Source of the DNA: Dinochytrium kinnereticum
Lineage: Eukaryota; Chytridiomycota; Chytridiomycetes; Chytridiales; Chytridiaceae
Assembly: GCA_027604005.1 (NCBI GenBank)
Contig: JADGJT010000126.1
Coordinates: 1-55,552 of the forward strand
DNA: 55,552 bases
Direction: 5' to 3'
The notes under the pieces were generated by a model. That model ran no database searches, was not told where the DNA came from, and saw only the letters and a program-made list of their open reading frames with translations. Within the stretch, counting starts at the first letter, position 1. Every line of letters begins with the position of its first letter. A program made the translations under genes and the position numbers. Positions 32,697-44,290 of the stretch are shown piece by piece.

Positions 32697-34540
32697 ATGA
32701 CAAATACCAAGATAATGGAGGAAGTATGTGCAAAGGCAGTTGACTGGGCTGCGCTTAATGGCATGCTTGTGAGGTCGAAGGACTCAAAGTTTGCGTTATC
32801 GCATATTCCGTTTGCCTTGTTTCCATCTCCATTCCCCGAGAAGTTGTATAATCTTGCCGTAAACCTGCAACCAATAATCAACCGGCTTGTGGACACCATC
32901 TCCCAAGATGAGAAATTCATCACGGATGTGCTGAAAGAGTTGGGAGACTGCTAGAAATCCTTCTAAAATCCCAACAGAACTGCTCAGGTGGATGAATTCT
33001 TGAAGAAAAGCCTAGAGATCTTTAGTTTTATCCTTAAAGAGGGAACCACACAGGTTGCTGAAAATACATGGACTCTCTCTCATTTTTTTTAAAGAGTTTA
33101 CGTCTAGGAATCCATCGATCGGACTATCTCCTTCATCAAGAGAGTAAACACGAATTCAAAATACAGCAGGTGGAAATTAACACCATATCTTCCGGCTTCT
33201 CTAGCCTTTCATCGAAAGTTTGCGATCTTCACCGGTATCTATCTCCAGAAGATGAGATTTCTTGACTTACATTAATTTAGGACTTTGCTGAAAGACGAAG
33301 ACTACAGGAAGCTTTGTGATACTACTCTGCTAAAAAGCACAGTACCAAGAGGCGTTTCTCTTGAGGTAGTACCTGAGAGTATCGCAGCAGCGTGGATGGC
33401 ATATAAATCGAACAAGTAAGTCTTGGAATCTGCGGCTGCTGTGTTAACTCATCGACTCCAGATCGATTGTGCTTTTTGTTGTTCAGCCAAATGAGGGAAA
33501 CATCTATGACCAACGCTGGATTGAAAAGGGCTTATGGGAGAGGTGTGAGACTGGGAGCTTTTTACGTGATTTAACACGCCATCAGCCATGGAATTCGTGT
33601 ACGAAGAGCGACGTTGGCCGAAATTCGCGAAAATGCGTCACTTAGCGGAAGTGACCGACGACTGTTCTTGTACATGTACCTATAATTTTAATGTATTGAC
33701 GTATTCTAGCGGAGATGAGGAAGTTGCTGTTGCTTATTTCCGCGCAGGGTATGCACCGACGGATTACACGTCAGAAAAGGTAAGCTAGTAGTGTACTTCG
33801 ACATTCATGTATTTTTACCATCTTCATTCAGGAATGGGATGCGAGGCTTTTAATAGAGCGCTCCTTTGCTATTAAATGCCCTACTATTGCATATCATCTG
33901 GTTGGGTCAAAGAAGATACAGCAAGTGCTAGCGCAACCAGGAGTTTTGGAAAAGTAGATCCACCTATTCCCCCGACCCTAATTAATTTTAGGTTCATCTC
34001 AGACAGTGATGAGATTGCATTGATTCGAAGCTCCTTTACTGGCCTGTACCCCTTGGACGATACGGAAGCGGGAAAGCTTGCGGTTAAAAATGCGATCGAG
34101 AACCCTCATAAGTATGTCATGAAGCCTCAGCGGGAGGGTGGAGGTATCTTGCAGATTTTTATAGGGAAGTGCTAATTATATAGGAAATAACATTTACGGC
34201 GAGGACGTTAAGACCCATCTTTTGAAGCTGAGTGCAGAAGAAAGGATGGCCTTTATACTCATGGACCTCATTGAGGCACCAACGTCAAAGAGCGTGATGG
34301 TGCGAAATGGTGAGTTCTCGACCAGGGAGACGATCAGCGAGCTTGGCATCTACGGAGTGTGGCTGAGGTTTGAGATTTACCCAACCACAGCGTGTCAAGC
34401 CTAACTGTTCCTGTAGCGATTCGAGTAGAGTGATGCTGAACAAGAGCGCGGGCTACCTGCTGAGGACCAAGTCAGCAGACTCGAACGAGGGAGGGGTTGC
34501 CGCGGGGTTTGCAGTGGTCGACTCGGTCTATCTGGTGTGA
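32697..34540 (+). CDS. GSS: Glutathione synthetase
   Basis: The enzyme joins gamma-glutamylcysteine and glycine with ATP to make glutathione. ATG 32697 opens [20 protein letters not shown], followed by [20 protein letters not shown] and [10 protein letters not shown]. Then [23 protein letters not shown] (substrate-binding block), [33 protein letters not shown] and [33 protein letters not shown]. The ATP-grasp glycine-rich loop [14 protein letters not shown] spans an intron near 34143-34186. The C-terminal [11 protein letters not shown]...[14 protein letters not shown] block ends at TGA 34540. The length, about 490 residues, and all named motifs fit the eukaryotic GSS family. Seven or more short introns are inferred. 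Confidence 0.95.
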
Positions 34541-34787
34541 AGTTGTTTAACCTTATTTTAAATAAATATAACACTGCCTGGAGATTTGTCTGAATACCAG
34601 ATACCCGCCAATGGATAATGTCGATAAGAGTGGGTAGATACTTCTCTCTCACCATCGTATTATGGAATCGGCGAGGGCGGGAAAAGAGTAGGAGAGGAAC
34701 ATAGGGCAGATCGCATGTTCCAAATGTGTAATAAATGGTAATGGCATGATGCCAACCATGACAAGCTGATTTGAGAATATTTTAAAG

Positions 34788-36062
34788 ATGAGCAGCAGCA
34801 GCGAGGTGAGCAGCCCATGCAAAGGCATGCATACATCGCCTTGCTAATGCCCGGAAGTAGAAATTCTTGGTTATTGGAGGCTGTGGCTTCCTTGGTCGGG
34901 TCATCGTCGATCAGCTTCTGAACGCTGGCTCGGATGTGCGTGTGTTTGACCTGCGCAAGACCTTTGAGGATGCAAGAGTGGACTTTGTTCAGGGTGACAT
35001 CACAAAGCTGGAGGATGTGCGGAAGGCCATGGATGGAGTCTCCACGGTTATCCATACTGCATCTCCTCCTCACGGGAAGAATAAGAACGCCTACTTTCAA
35101 GTGAATGTGAGAGCAATAGGGCAGAGTCAGCCAGATAAGGCATTTTAAACGTCGTTTTTTCAGGTCGTTGGAACAAAGAACGTTATCGAAGCATGTCGTA
35201 TCACTGGCGTGAGACGACTGGTTTACACCAGCTCCGCGAGTGTTATCTATAATGGGCAAGATTTGGTTGATGCTGATGAATCTTTACCGTATTGCGAGGT
35301 TCATATGGACGCCTATAACGAAACAAAGGTAAGAATTCATCCTACTTATAGCATTAAATGATTTAGGCTATTGCGGAAGATCTTGTTCTCAAGGCCAACG
35401 AAGGTCCCCTTCGCACAATTGCAATTCGCCCTTCAGGCATTTTCGGTCCACGGTCTGTATGAGATGAGATTATGCAATGTTGCAGGAAGCCTTGCTGATT
35501 CGATTATAAACAGAGACATGCAAGGCGCTTCCACGATCATCGATGCTTGCCTGAAAGGAAAGAACAAGGTCCAGATTGGTTTAAATAAGACTCTATTCGA
35601 CTGGACATATGTTGACAATGTCGCCCATGCTCATCTGCTTGCTGCTCGAAAGCTGAAGGAGAGCGAAAAAGTTGGAGGGGAGGTTCGGGCCCTTGCTGGT
35701 GCTATTTTAGTAACCTGTAATTTAAGGTGTTCATTATCACAAATGACCAGCCCGTATTTTTCTGGGACTTTGTGAAGCTTCTGTGGAGTTATCTCGGATA
35801 TCAGAACACTCTTAACTTTGCCCTTCCTTTGGCAGTAGCATTTACGCTTGCTTGGATCACGGAGATGTTCGCGTTTCTTATTCAGCCCTTCGTCTCCCTT
35901 CACCCCACGTTCACGGTCTTTCGAATCAAAATTTTCGCCAACAACAGGTACTTTGACATATCTAAAGCAAAGACATTGCTTCAGTACAAACCCATTGTGT
36001 CCTTGGAGGAAGGGATTTCAAGAACTGTGGCTTACTTCCAGGCAGAGCGAAAGGGGATATAG
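34788..36062 (+). CDS. ERG26: Sterol-4-alpha-carboxylate 3-dehydrogenase (ERG26/NSDHL)
   Basis: This short-chain dehydrogenase of the 3-beta-HSD family acts in C4-demethylation of sterols at the ER. Exon 1 encodes only MSSSSE (ATG 34788); a 55-nt intron leads to KFLVIGGCGFLGRVIVDQLL with the NAD(P)-binding glycine motif. Then DFVQGDITKLEDVRKAMDGV, VIHTASPPHG, an intron with acceptor near 35164, VVGTKNVIEACRITGVRRLV, YTSSASVIYNG, and the catalytic Tyr/Lys in AYNETKAIAE. Further on come IAIRPSGIFGPR, LFDWTYVDNVAHAHLLAA, GGEVFIITNDQPVFFWDFVK, a membrane segment (LPLAVAFTLAWITEMFAFLI) and YFDISKAKTLLQYKPIVSLE. It ends at TAG 36062. It may overlap the 3' end of the convergent FAM149-like gene. Confidence 0.92.
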
Positions 36063-39000
36063 GGTGTGAGGAATGGTATATTTTGCATAGTAACTATTTG
36101 AGTGCTGACTTTTTCTTTAAGATAGAGTGCTGCACTCGTGTCCCTAAAACCGGACTCAATGAGCGTTCCTCGGCTTGTGTGTTGTATCCATTCGTTATGG
36201 CTTTCTGAGGTTTTCCCTGTGATTTTAAATGCATCTACTTTGCTTAATAAAGAAAAGTACTTCTGCTTAACTCTGGATTCATCCATAGTTGTTTGAGGTC
36301 GCGTAGTGGCTGACATAACTTTCGACCTCACTCCACCAGAATTTTGTCTCCTAGTAATTATTCAGTTTGCGTTGGAAACGTAGCTATACCGTGCACTATA
36401 CGGCCGTGGTGATAATGACCGAACGTTCTTTAAATTTTCTGCACCTTCTGGTGTTTCAAAAAGGACATGACGACTTCCACTGCCTGCAGACTGGATGTGT
36501 TTAACATCATAGTGCTTATGTATGAATATCGAGTAGTTAGACTCACAGCTTTGGAATTTGTGAGATAAGTCGGTTCTTGAGAAAAAGCATCGTGAATAGA
36601 TGCTAACATATTCGACTTTAACGGGGGAAGTCTCTTTCCCAGAGCGGAGTTTGCGCCAGAATGATTACGCGATGTATCCCTTCAAGTGTTAGAATTTGGT
36701 GCGTGTTTACTATGCTCTACCATCCTGTGTGATTGGGTCCACAATTTCTTCCAGATCCTAATCCAATGCTGGCAATCTAATTAAACGCGTCATGCAATTC
36801 AATAAGCTGGTACCTTGTCCCTAGAATACTTTCTGAAAAGGAAGACACTCCTGAAGACAAAATGCCCAATGGTGACAGCCTAGTTCCATACCCCATTCTA
36901 TGATTTCTTAGAAATAGTCTCATATCAGCCATTTCTATTACCGTTTGAGATTTGCTGGAATTGCTTTGATAGAAGACCCGCCAGGCGTATTCCGGTTATA
37001 CATGTGACTTTGATTCATTGGATCAAGAGTTTTTGCAGAAGTAGGTCTTCCTGAGCCTGGTCTTCCTGTGATTCTCGCTGATATTGGTCGTGACGAATCA
37101 GGACGAGCAATTTCAGCGAAGGACTCGATACTGTCATATTCAGTGTTTGTAGACTAAAGGATGCTGAACTTCTAACCTAGTTCTCACTCTGGCAGATGAC
37201 TCGCGCTTTAGAAGAGGTACTGGTCTTATTGTGATAGCTTTTAGAAGACTTTCCACATGCGAGTAGCCCTCATCTGATGTTTCCTCTATGGGAAGCTCAC
37301 GTGTCGTTAAGGTATCTTCAGACGAAAAGCATGGGTTAAGAAACAATCGTTCTATGAGGCAGAGTACAAAAGAAGTTTCCAGTGCGAACTTTTACTTACC
37401 GTTTTCCTGTAACCCCTCAAGGAACGTTTCAAAGCTAGGTATTACCTTTCAAGTGTGTGAGAATGCGAAAGCAAGCACAATGTAAAGTACCTCTGACCAC
37501 ATCTCTTCGAACAAAAGAAAAACAACGTCTTCTTTAAAGCTATCAAATGGAGTCACGGGCATGGAATATTTTCTCTTTCGAGACATTCTCTGAAAGCGAC
37601 ACTGTTCAAAAGTATCGTCACTTGAAAGGTTCAACATTGTGTCAGATTGATTAATGATCTTACTGATGATCTTGCGCAAGCCATTCCTCAACCACACCAT
37701 TGTGAACTAGGGTTGTTGTGTTCTGTGTTGATATGTATTGTATTGGAAGAAAGCATAATGGCGTCATTTCTTCAAACTCTTTGGCTGTAGTATGGCAATG
37801 TATAGAAGGGTATTCAAACACCACAGCGTTGGCATCCTACACAAATAAATTAACTATCTTATTATGTTGCCAATGCTTTAGGGGCTGCTTACTTGGAAAA
37901 TAGAATAAATATCAAATGCATTCACTTCAATGTATGGATTGTTTGCCATTTCGATAAGGCTATCGTCTAAATCGATTGACGATATGGGAAAAAAGGATAT
38001 ATGTGGACGTCCGTCGAGCTCAACATCCAACATATTCTGGAGAGGCTCATGACCTGACACTAATATAAAAAACCCCCACTTTCCAAGGTCTTTTAAGGCA
38101 TCTCGAATACTCTGAGCAAAAGAAAACTTTACGGACCAAACTCCAGCTGAAACCAGAAGAACGGTCGGCCCAGACGGCACAGTCTTATCCGTCCGCATGC
38201 CATAAGGGTCATCAGCGGTTGGAGTTACACTTCTGTTATATCCCGACGCGTTAAAATCGTCAGGAATGCCATGTTCATATTTAAACACAGCCCTATTTTA
38301 ATAAGCGACGGGAAATGGCAATAATGCTTACCATCGAGGCTTGGATCCTTTCTCCCAACCTTCCTTTAAGCCTCTTATGGCCTCCTGAGTGCTGGCTAGG
38401 GACCAGACACATATGCTCTCTGGTGATGCATTTTTCGTTGAATCCACATCTCTGGTTGACAAATGACTATGGTCCTGGCTGACACAGTATTGGTTACCAA
38501 TACCCAATCCAGAAACCGCAAGTGAACTTAAATGGGACTTTGAGGTTGAATGATTAACAGGCTCGTTTGGCTCCATAATCGCCATCTCGTTTCTTGTCAT
38601 GTAAGGTGACAGTGCCCTCGCTTGCTCCAACGAGAGTGTCTCAAACCCAACCTCTTCAGCAAGTACAACCCCTTCACCACGAATACTGTACGCATAAGAA
38701 AGTCGTTTCCAAAGATATTACCGTAGATGCGGGAACAGTTGCGCCCATTCCTTGCATTCAAGCTCCAGCGGATTGTGGGAGGGAGCATCAGTTTCTGACA
38801 ACCTTGTCAGGGCTTGTCACCACATCATGAAATTACCACAGTAAAGAATCTCATCCAGTTTCTCCACCATATCCTGGATTAGCGCCGTTGCTTGAACGTC
38901 AAACTCCTACTAGCTTGAGTGGGCAGACTCCTCAAGAATATACCTGCTCTGTCGATGCTTCGCTCCAGTTGCTGCTGTAAGGATAGCTTCGGACAGGATT

Positions 39001-39096
39001 TGAGCTGGAAGCTTCACTGACGGAGGAGAACGATCCACTCGAGCTGTGACTCTTGGACCCCAGGCTTACAGAGCTCCTCCAATCTTGTGCAAGCAT
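36032..39096 (-). CDS. FAM149-like (DUF3719) protein
   Basis: ATG 39096 opens MLAQDWRSSVSLGSKSHSSS, a Ser-rich N-terminus. After an intron comes EFDVQATALIQDMVEKLDEI and, across a very short intron (about 24-27 nt) and another of about 36 nt, ELECKEWAQLFPHLRIRGEG. This pattern, an acidic helix followed by EC-x-EW and FPHLR-x-x-G, fits the DUF3719 domain of FAM149 proteins, which are linked to ciliary signalling in vertebrates. Later parts: ESICVWSLASTQEAIRGLKE; GPTVLLVSAGVWSVKF; PFDSFKEDVVFLLFEEMWSE, as in the second conserved block of the family; and a disordered tail with RPISARITGRPGSGRPTSA. The 3' end at 36032 is uncertain and would overlap ERG26. The family assignment rests on my recall of the motif. 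Confidence 0.55.
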
Positions 39097-39102
39097 TTTG
39101 GG

Positions 39103-40350
39103 ATGATGAAGCCGACTGAAGATGCCGCCGTATCTATCAAAAATTTCGAAGAAAGCTGCAAGAGATTATCAAGACGGCAGGAAGTGCTTTTTTCACAGTT
39201 TCCCCAGGAAAAAGTCGATGCTGAGAGATTTGGAGTAAGAATTGCTCCAAGTACTGGAGAAGGTGAGAATTAGCGAGGATGATCACGAATCAATTGAGTG
39301 AATTAAAGGAAATGACACTTGGAAACAGAGACTGCTGCAATCAATCACGGATTCTAGCTTGGAGTCTCTTAAGTAGGGTTTCTGTTATACTTATTATTTC
39401 ATCTTTTAGTTAAGGCCTAATATCTAACACACCGCGAAAAAAGAAAATCCAACCGCTCTTCAGAGTCCAATGAAAAACCAAAGCCAAAGTATGAGGGGCT
39501 TTTTAATGTACATGAGTCTTTATTACTTGGTTCTTACTTTTTGAAGCCATATCAAAAGAAAGTCAGTGGTACGGAAGTCAGCCCCGATGAAACGTTAGTA
39601 ACGATCGCTGTCTACAATCCTGTGAAGAGACATAACAAGTTAAGCGAGTTGGTCGTTCTTGGGTCGCAAACCTTGATGGACTTCCGTAAAGATATTGGAT
39701 GCATGTCCGACTTTATTCAGCTGCAGACTTCAGCAGATAAAGGCCACATAAACAACCCAAAAGCGTCATATTTTTTCGTCGAAGGTGTGTTCTATTTCGA
39801 GGAAATGAATGAGGTGGCCGCAAATACTTTCAAGTCCATTGATGCTTGGTCGCGAGAGGACGATCGAATCAAGTTGTTTGGAAAAGGGCCTTTTACATCT
39901 GGTATAATGCGGGATAAAACGTTCGCAGATTTGTCCGTACGACTTGATAAGCCATACGTGTTTATGCATGAAGGCGCATGCGAACACATAATTGTGTTTA
40001 CTGATGTCAGGTACATTCCAGTAAACTCCACGATTCTCAAATTCCTAGGCGTATCCATTCGACCGACGAGCAACATAAGATGGCCTATCCCCTCCGAATC
40101 TTTCAAGCAGAGTACCAGTCACAGAAGTGCCGGATTTGCGAAAGCCATAATGCAAGGTAGCCCATACTCCTGCTTACCATCGCCATAACGTTCATTTATC
40201 AGACTCGTCACGTTCGATGATAACTTCGCACCAAGAAACCCATGTTCGTGGTGTAGGACCTGCTACACCATGTTCCATGAGGTGGGTGAATTGTCACAAC
40301 AACCAAAACCGTACGAAATTGTTAATCTGTCGGACATCGCTTCACCATGA
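39103..40350 (+). CDS. SNAPC3: SNAPC3, snRNA-activating complex subunit
   Basis: SNAPC3 is the DNA-contacting subunit of the complex that drives snRNA gene transcription from the proximal sequence element. From ATG 39103: MMKPTEDAAVSIKNFEESCK, then exons giving NDTWKQRLLQSITDSSLESL and KYEGLFNVHESLLLGSYFLK. The conserved core is VLGSQTLMDFRKDIGCMSDF, ASYFFVEGVFYFEEMNE, FADLSVRLDKPYVFMHEGAC and EHIIVFTDVR. A 39-nt intron (about 40010-40048) then joins DVR to RIHSTDEQHKMAYPLRIFQA. The zinc finger KCRICESHNA is joined by another intron to RLVTFDDNFAPRNPCSWCRT with CYTMFH. The intron phase matters: unspliced reading leaves the finger out of frame. The stop TGA 40348-40350 overlaps the CLASP start codon. 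Confidence 0.93.
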
Positions 40351-42554
40351 CTGTTGAAGGCAACGATGCCACTGCGGTCATTCAAGTAAAGCATTTGTTA
40401 ATATATTTAACTCATACTCATCCTTAAAGTTTGTGGATGCTGAGCATGAGATTGCGCTGTTCAGGGACGTCTTTTCTGAGAAGGAAACTGAGCAAAACTG
40501 GGAAAGACGTTTGTCAGCCCTCCGAAGACTTCGCAGCCTCACACGCGGAAACATCGCATCAAATACGGATTCGTTTGTTCACCATTTCATAAAAAGTGTT
40601 CTTTCTCATATCACCGATTGTGTTAGCACTTGTTGGATGATTTTTTCTGACTTTGTTGAAGACCCTCAGCTTACGAACGACATTGGCTATCCAAGCATGC
40701 GTCACCATTCAGGAACTGGCTGAAAAGCTGGGACACCATTTGGATCCTTATTATGAGATTCTCACAAAAGCTCTTTTAAAACTTACCACGCAAACCAAAA
40801 AGCTGATAGTGAATGCTTGTGCAAACGCTGTGGAGGCCATCATTCGAAACGCTGGCTCTTCTCAACGACTATTCCCTCTCTTTTCTGCAATGTCTGCAGA
40901 TAAATCTGCATCTGCACGGCACCAGGTGTCTTCTTTCATCCGAATAGCTATGGAAGTTGCACCCAATAGCCATTGGGCGAGGGTCCCATCCGAGAGGACG
41001 GTCGTCTTGAACATCATCGAAAAGTACCTACTGAAGTCACTCGTTGATTCCCACAGTGGAGTGAGGGAGAGCAGCCGCGAAACCTACTACATGCTTCAGG
41101 GTGCCTTCCCTGAACGAGCCGCGAGGTTTTCATTTGTGCTAGACAACATATTTCTGATACAACGCAGCGTTTATAATAACCTCGAAATGCACGCAAGAAA
41201 AAGCCTGAATTCCGGGGCTACCAAAAAGAAGCCTGTAAATCGACAGGAACACTTGGAGAAATGGAAGGCCGTTTCTTCCGACATGAAAAATAACTTCATT
41301 CCACTGGTAGAAGATGAAAATCCACTCCTCCCCGCAGAACCCCATGAGAATGAAATTGCTCCTCAGCCCGAAGGTTTTTTTTGAACTTGTCTGTAATCAA
41401 CTCCGATTGTTTACACCTTTTTGCTATTCATTTTATAACTTGCAGCCAGCATTCCGGAAGCACCCATTGTGGACGTGAGTATGATTTCCGCTGAGGAGTC
41501 ATTTTTTGGAAGAGGGGACTCTTTGGATGCGCGGGAAGTCTTTGATGTGAGAAATTATAATGAATATTGTCCTTATCATCCAAAGGAAACGGAGCCATCG
41601 AGCTTGATGGATGTCAGTCATATCAGCATGAAAGCTCCAACGGAGGAAGGTGCTGCTGGATTTGTCTCATTTGAAAGCAATACATCATCAGAGGTTCTGA
41701 GGGATTTCACCCCAACGCTGAAGAAAAAAGTTGCGACTCTGGAGTATTCGAGAAATTCTCCCATCAACCATTCAAGAAATACTCCCATGGGCCTTAAAGA
41801 TTCAAAACATGGAGGCTTCTCAAGCGGTGGTAGTCCACAGGGGAGCTTCCTGCCTCAACCTCAAAATCTTGAAAGACTAGTTATGCAACTTGAAGTGGAG
41901 GACGATGTGGTTCGAATAATCTGTTATTTTCAATCTGATCAAATTAAGGAGGAACGTGAAAGATTGCTTCTGGAGATATCTTATTCACTAGAAAACGAAA
42001 CCCCAACCGATAACGTCAAACTTTGTGAAATACTTATAACTTGCCAATGCTTTCCTGACGATAGGGTATTACTTCAAAATGGTTGGCAAAGCTAACCTCT
42101 GAAAGATAGCGGCAGCAGCTGACACAGCCATTTTAGCATTTATGAAGGCACACGCTTACGAGGACATTGTCTCTATTCTTCTTCACTGTCTGAAAAGAGC
42201 TTCGACTTGGAGGCAAGATGAGATATTCGACGAGAGTCATTACACGCCTCATCCTGTTGCATCTGTTCTACGGTTACTTTCCATTGCAATAATGGGATGC
42301 TACAAGGACGTGCCAAAACTTCGCGAAATCGTTTCGTACTGCATTCAGGTATTTCTTGTCTCATTCACCGTTGCGTAACTGGCATCCAGATATTGGAAGG
42401 GAGTCAACAGCCTGAATGCCGGCTTACCGCTGTACTGTGTCTCTCCAGCACTTACAGCAGGTTTGAATCAGATTTCAAGGAAATGGCGACAGGACTGAGC
42501 GAACCAAGCAGAAAATTAGTTGAAGTGTATGCTCATCGGCGACAACTCTGTTGA
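40347..42554 (+). CDS. CLASP: CLASP/Stu1 microtubule-stabilising TOG protein
   Basis: CLASP proteins bind tubulin through TOG domains and promote microtubule rescue at plus ends and kinetochores. A short first exon (MTVEGNDATAVIQ, ATG 40347) is joined over a 44-nt intron to FVDAEHEIALFRDVFSEKET, NWERRLSALRRLRSLTRGN and the CLASP N-terminal TOG array: AIQACVTIQELAEKLGHHLD; TKKLIVNACANAVEAIIRNA; SLVDSHSGVRESSRETYYML. A Ser-rich, probably disordered linker follows (about 41460-41860). The C-terminal helical domain contains LRLLSIAIMGC and ends EPSRKLVEVYAHRRQLC at 42554. At roughly 690 residues it is shorter than animal CLASPs, with one N-terminal TOG visible and no obvious second one. Confidence 0.88.
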
Positions 42555-42643
42555 TAAAAATAAACTTCTTTTTCCGGAGCCGGGGCCATCAATCTGGCTT
42601 ATTTTCTTCAATGATACAAAGAAAAAGTCGCCATATTCGGCCC

Positions 42644-44246
42644 CTATGTCTCCTTGAGACTAATACCATCCTTCAAATACTTCTTAACATCGGGCTCAAA
42701 TGACGCGATCTGAAACTCGGCAGGGCGGTACTTCTTCAGGAACCGAAGAACTGAGTCCTCCAAAACCAGAGGTTCCATCCCCAGGTCAGCAAATGTGCTT
42801 TCGCCGGTAGGGACCTCATCTATATACATCTTTTTCACACGTTAAAGTTGTCAAACAAATGTCAAACCTTATCAATAATTTCGACGGAGTGATTAGGTGT
42901 ATGGAACGACAGCAAGTTGACTCCCCAGCCCAGTACCCTAAAAATAGGCGGTATCAGAGTTGATGCTGTTTTTTTTGGCCGAAAACAACCATTAACTCAC
43001 CTCGCAGCCGCCTTTGGGCAATACCACACAGTTGGATCCCGTTTGGAAACGTCAAGGAAGAACCTCGCTAAGCTTTCGTAGTGGTATGCTCGTGGCCTTT
43101 CGAAAGAAATAGAAAGTAAAGATTAGAGGCGAAGCACATATCTTAAACATACCCGTAAAGCTCGTAAGTCTTTCCCTCAGAGCCGACATAACGGACAAGT
43201 TGAGAAATAGCAACTGCAACATCGTTGACCTGCATTATATAAATATCTGGACAGTAAAAAGATTCAGAACATACGTAAACTGGCCTAACCACAGTCTTGC
43301 CGTTGTTGAAAAGAGGGAAGCCAAAGGGGCTGAATTTTGCGTAGTCTATTCGTTGCATTAGCGCCAAATACTTATAAAACCTTACAGCCCATCATGTTAA
43401 GAAATTTATCTTCGTGCCCGAAAAGAGTTGAAGGACGAACAATCGTCGCAGTGGGGAACTCTTCCTTAACTGCCATTTCTCCTTCAGCCTAAAGAGTCAG
43501 AGTAAAAGATGGTATCAGGATACCTTGGTCCTGTGATAACTTGAAGGAGAATTGACATCGGCACCAAGAGTGGAGACATGAATAAGTTTGGAGACACCAA
43601 GCTCCTTTGACATTTGAGCGATCTTTCGGGCAGCACCCACATTGACATCGCTCATTTTAAAGTTCCTGAATACCGTTAGATAAACGACCCAAAACAAGCA
43701 GGCAAACTTGGTCGAATGACTTGTTCCTATGAGGTTAATGACTGTATCAGAATGCCTAATGCACGCTGCCATTTGTTCATCGTTCCTCAAATCAAATCGC
43801 TGTAAAAACGAATCAAAACCAGAATCGCATGCCGTTCTTTACCAGCTGAACAATTTGGCCAAGATCTCCCATAGGCTTAAGATGACGCTTCTCGTCATCA
43901 GAGCCGCGATACGGAGTGATGACTTGAGTTCCTTTTTTGCCTTTTCCGAATCAGATAAATATCCCTTCATTCATACCAAGGTTGTTCACTACGTATCTCC
44001 CCAAAAAGCCAGTGCATCCGAAAACAGTGGCGACATGTCCTTTGAACGCGGAATAAGATCAAGTAGGCAAACCGACAACGAACCAGATACGGAAGACCTT
44101 CCACCTCCACCCTTCTTCACAAAAACATCCTTGTTGACAGATCTCGTTACAACATCCGTGGACGCAAATCGCTGGGCGAATGCTTAAGAAATGCAGCTCC
44201 TCTTGATCCCTGAACCAACCTTGGTGGTAGTAAGGAGCGACCTCAT
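42644..44246 (-). CDS. NDUFA9: NDUFA9, 39-40 kDa subunit of complex I
   Basis: This is an NAD(P)-binding, SDR-fold accessory subunit of mitochondrial NADH:ubiquinone oxidoreductase. The inferred first exon (ATG 44246) gives MRSLLTTTKV, joined by a 33-nt intron to AFAQRFASTDVVTRSVNK, a plausible mitochondrial presequence. Then VATVFGCTGFLGRYVVNNLG, TQVITPYRGSDDEKRHLKPM, RNDEQMAACIRHSDTVINLI, NVGAARKIAQMSKELGVSKL, VSTLGADVNSPSSYHRTK, FSPFGFPLFNNGKTVVRPVY, NDVAVAISQLVRYVGSEGKT and PRAYHYESLARFFLDVSK. The C-terminal FADLGMEPLVLEDSVLRFLK leads to the stop at 42644. The organism therefore keeps complex I. The start is 44 bp from the divergent UPF2 start. Confidence 0.93.
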
Positions 44247-44290
44247 CGCAACTTGAATTTTCTTGGGTTCGGGTGCGTCGCACAACTGTT

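Noticed and set aside
34660..35259. Minus-strand open frame of 199 codons
   Set aside because: It is antisense to the NAD-binding half of ERG26, whose plus-strand motifs are unambiguous.
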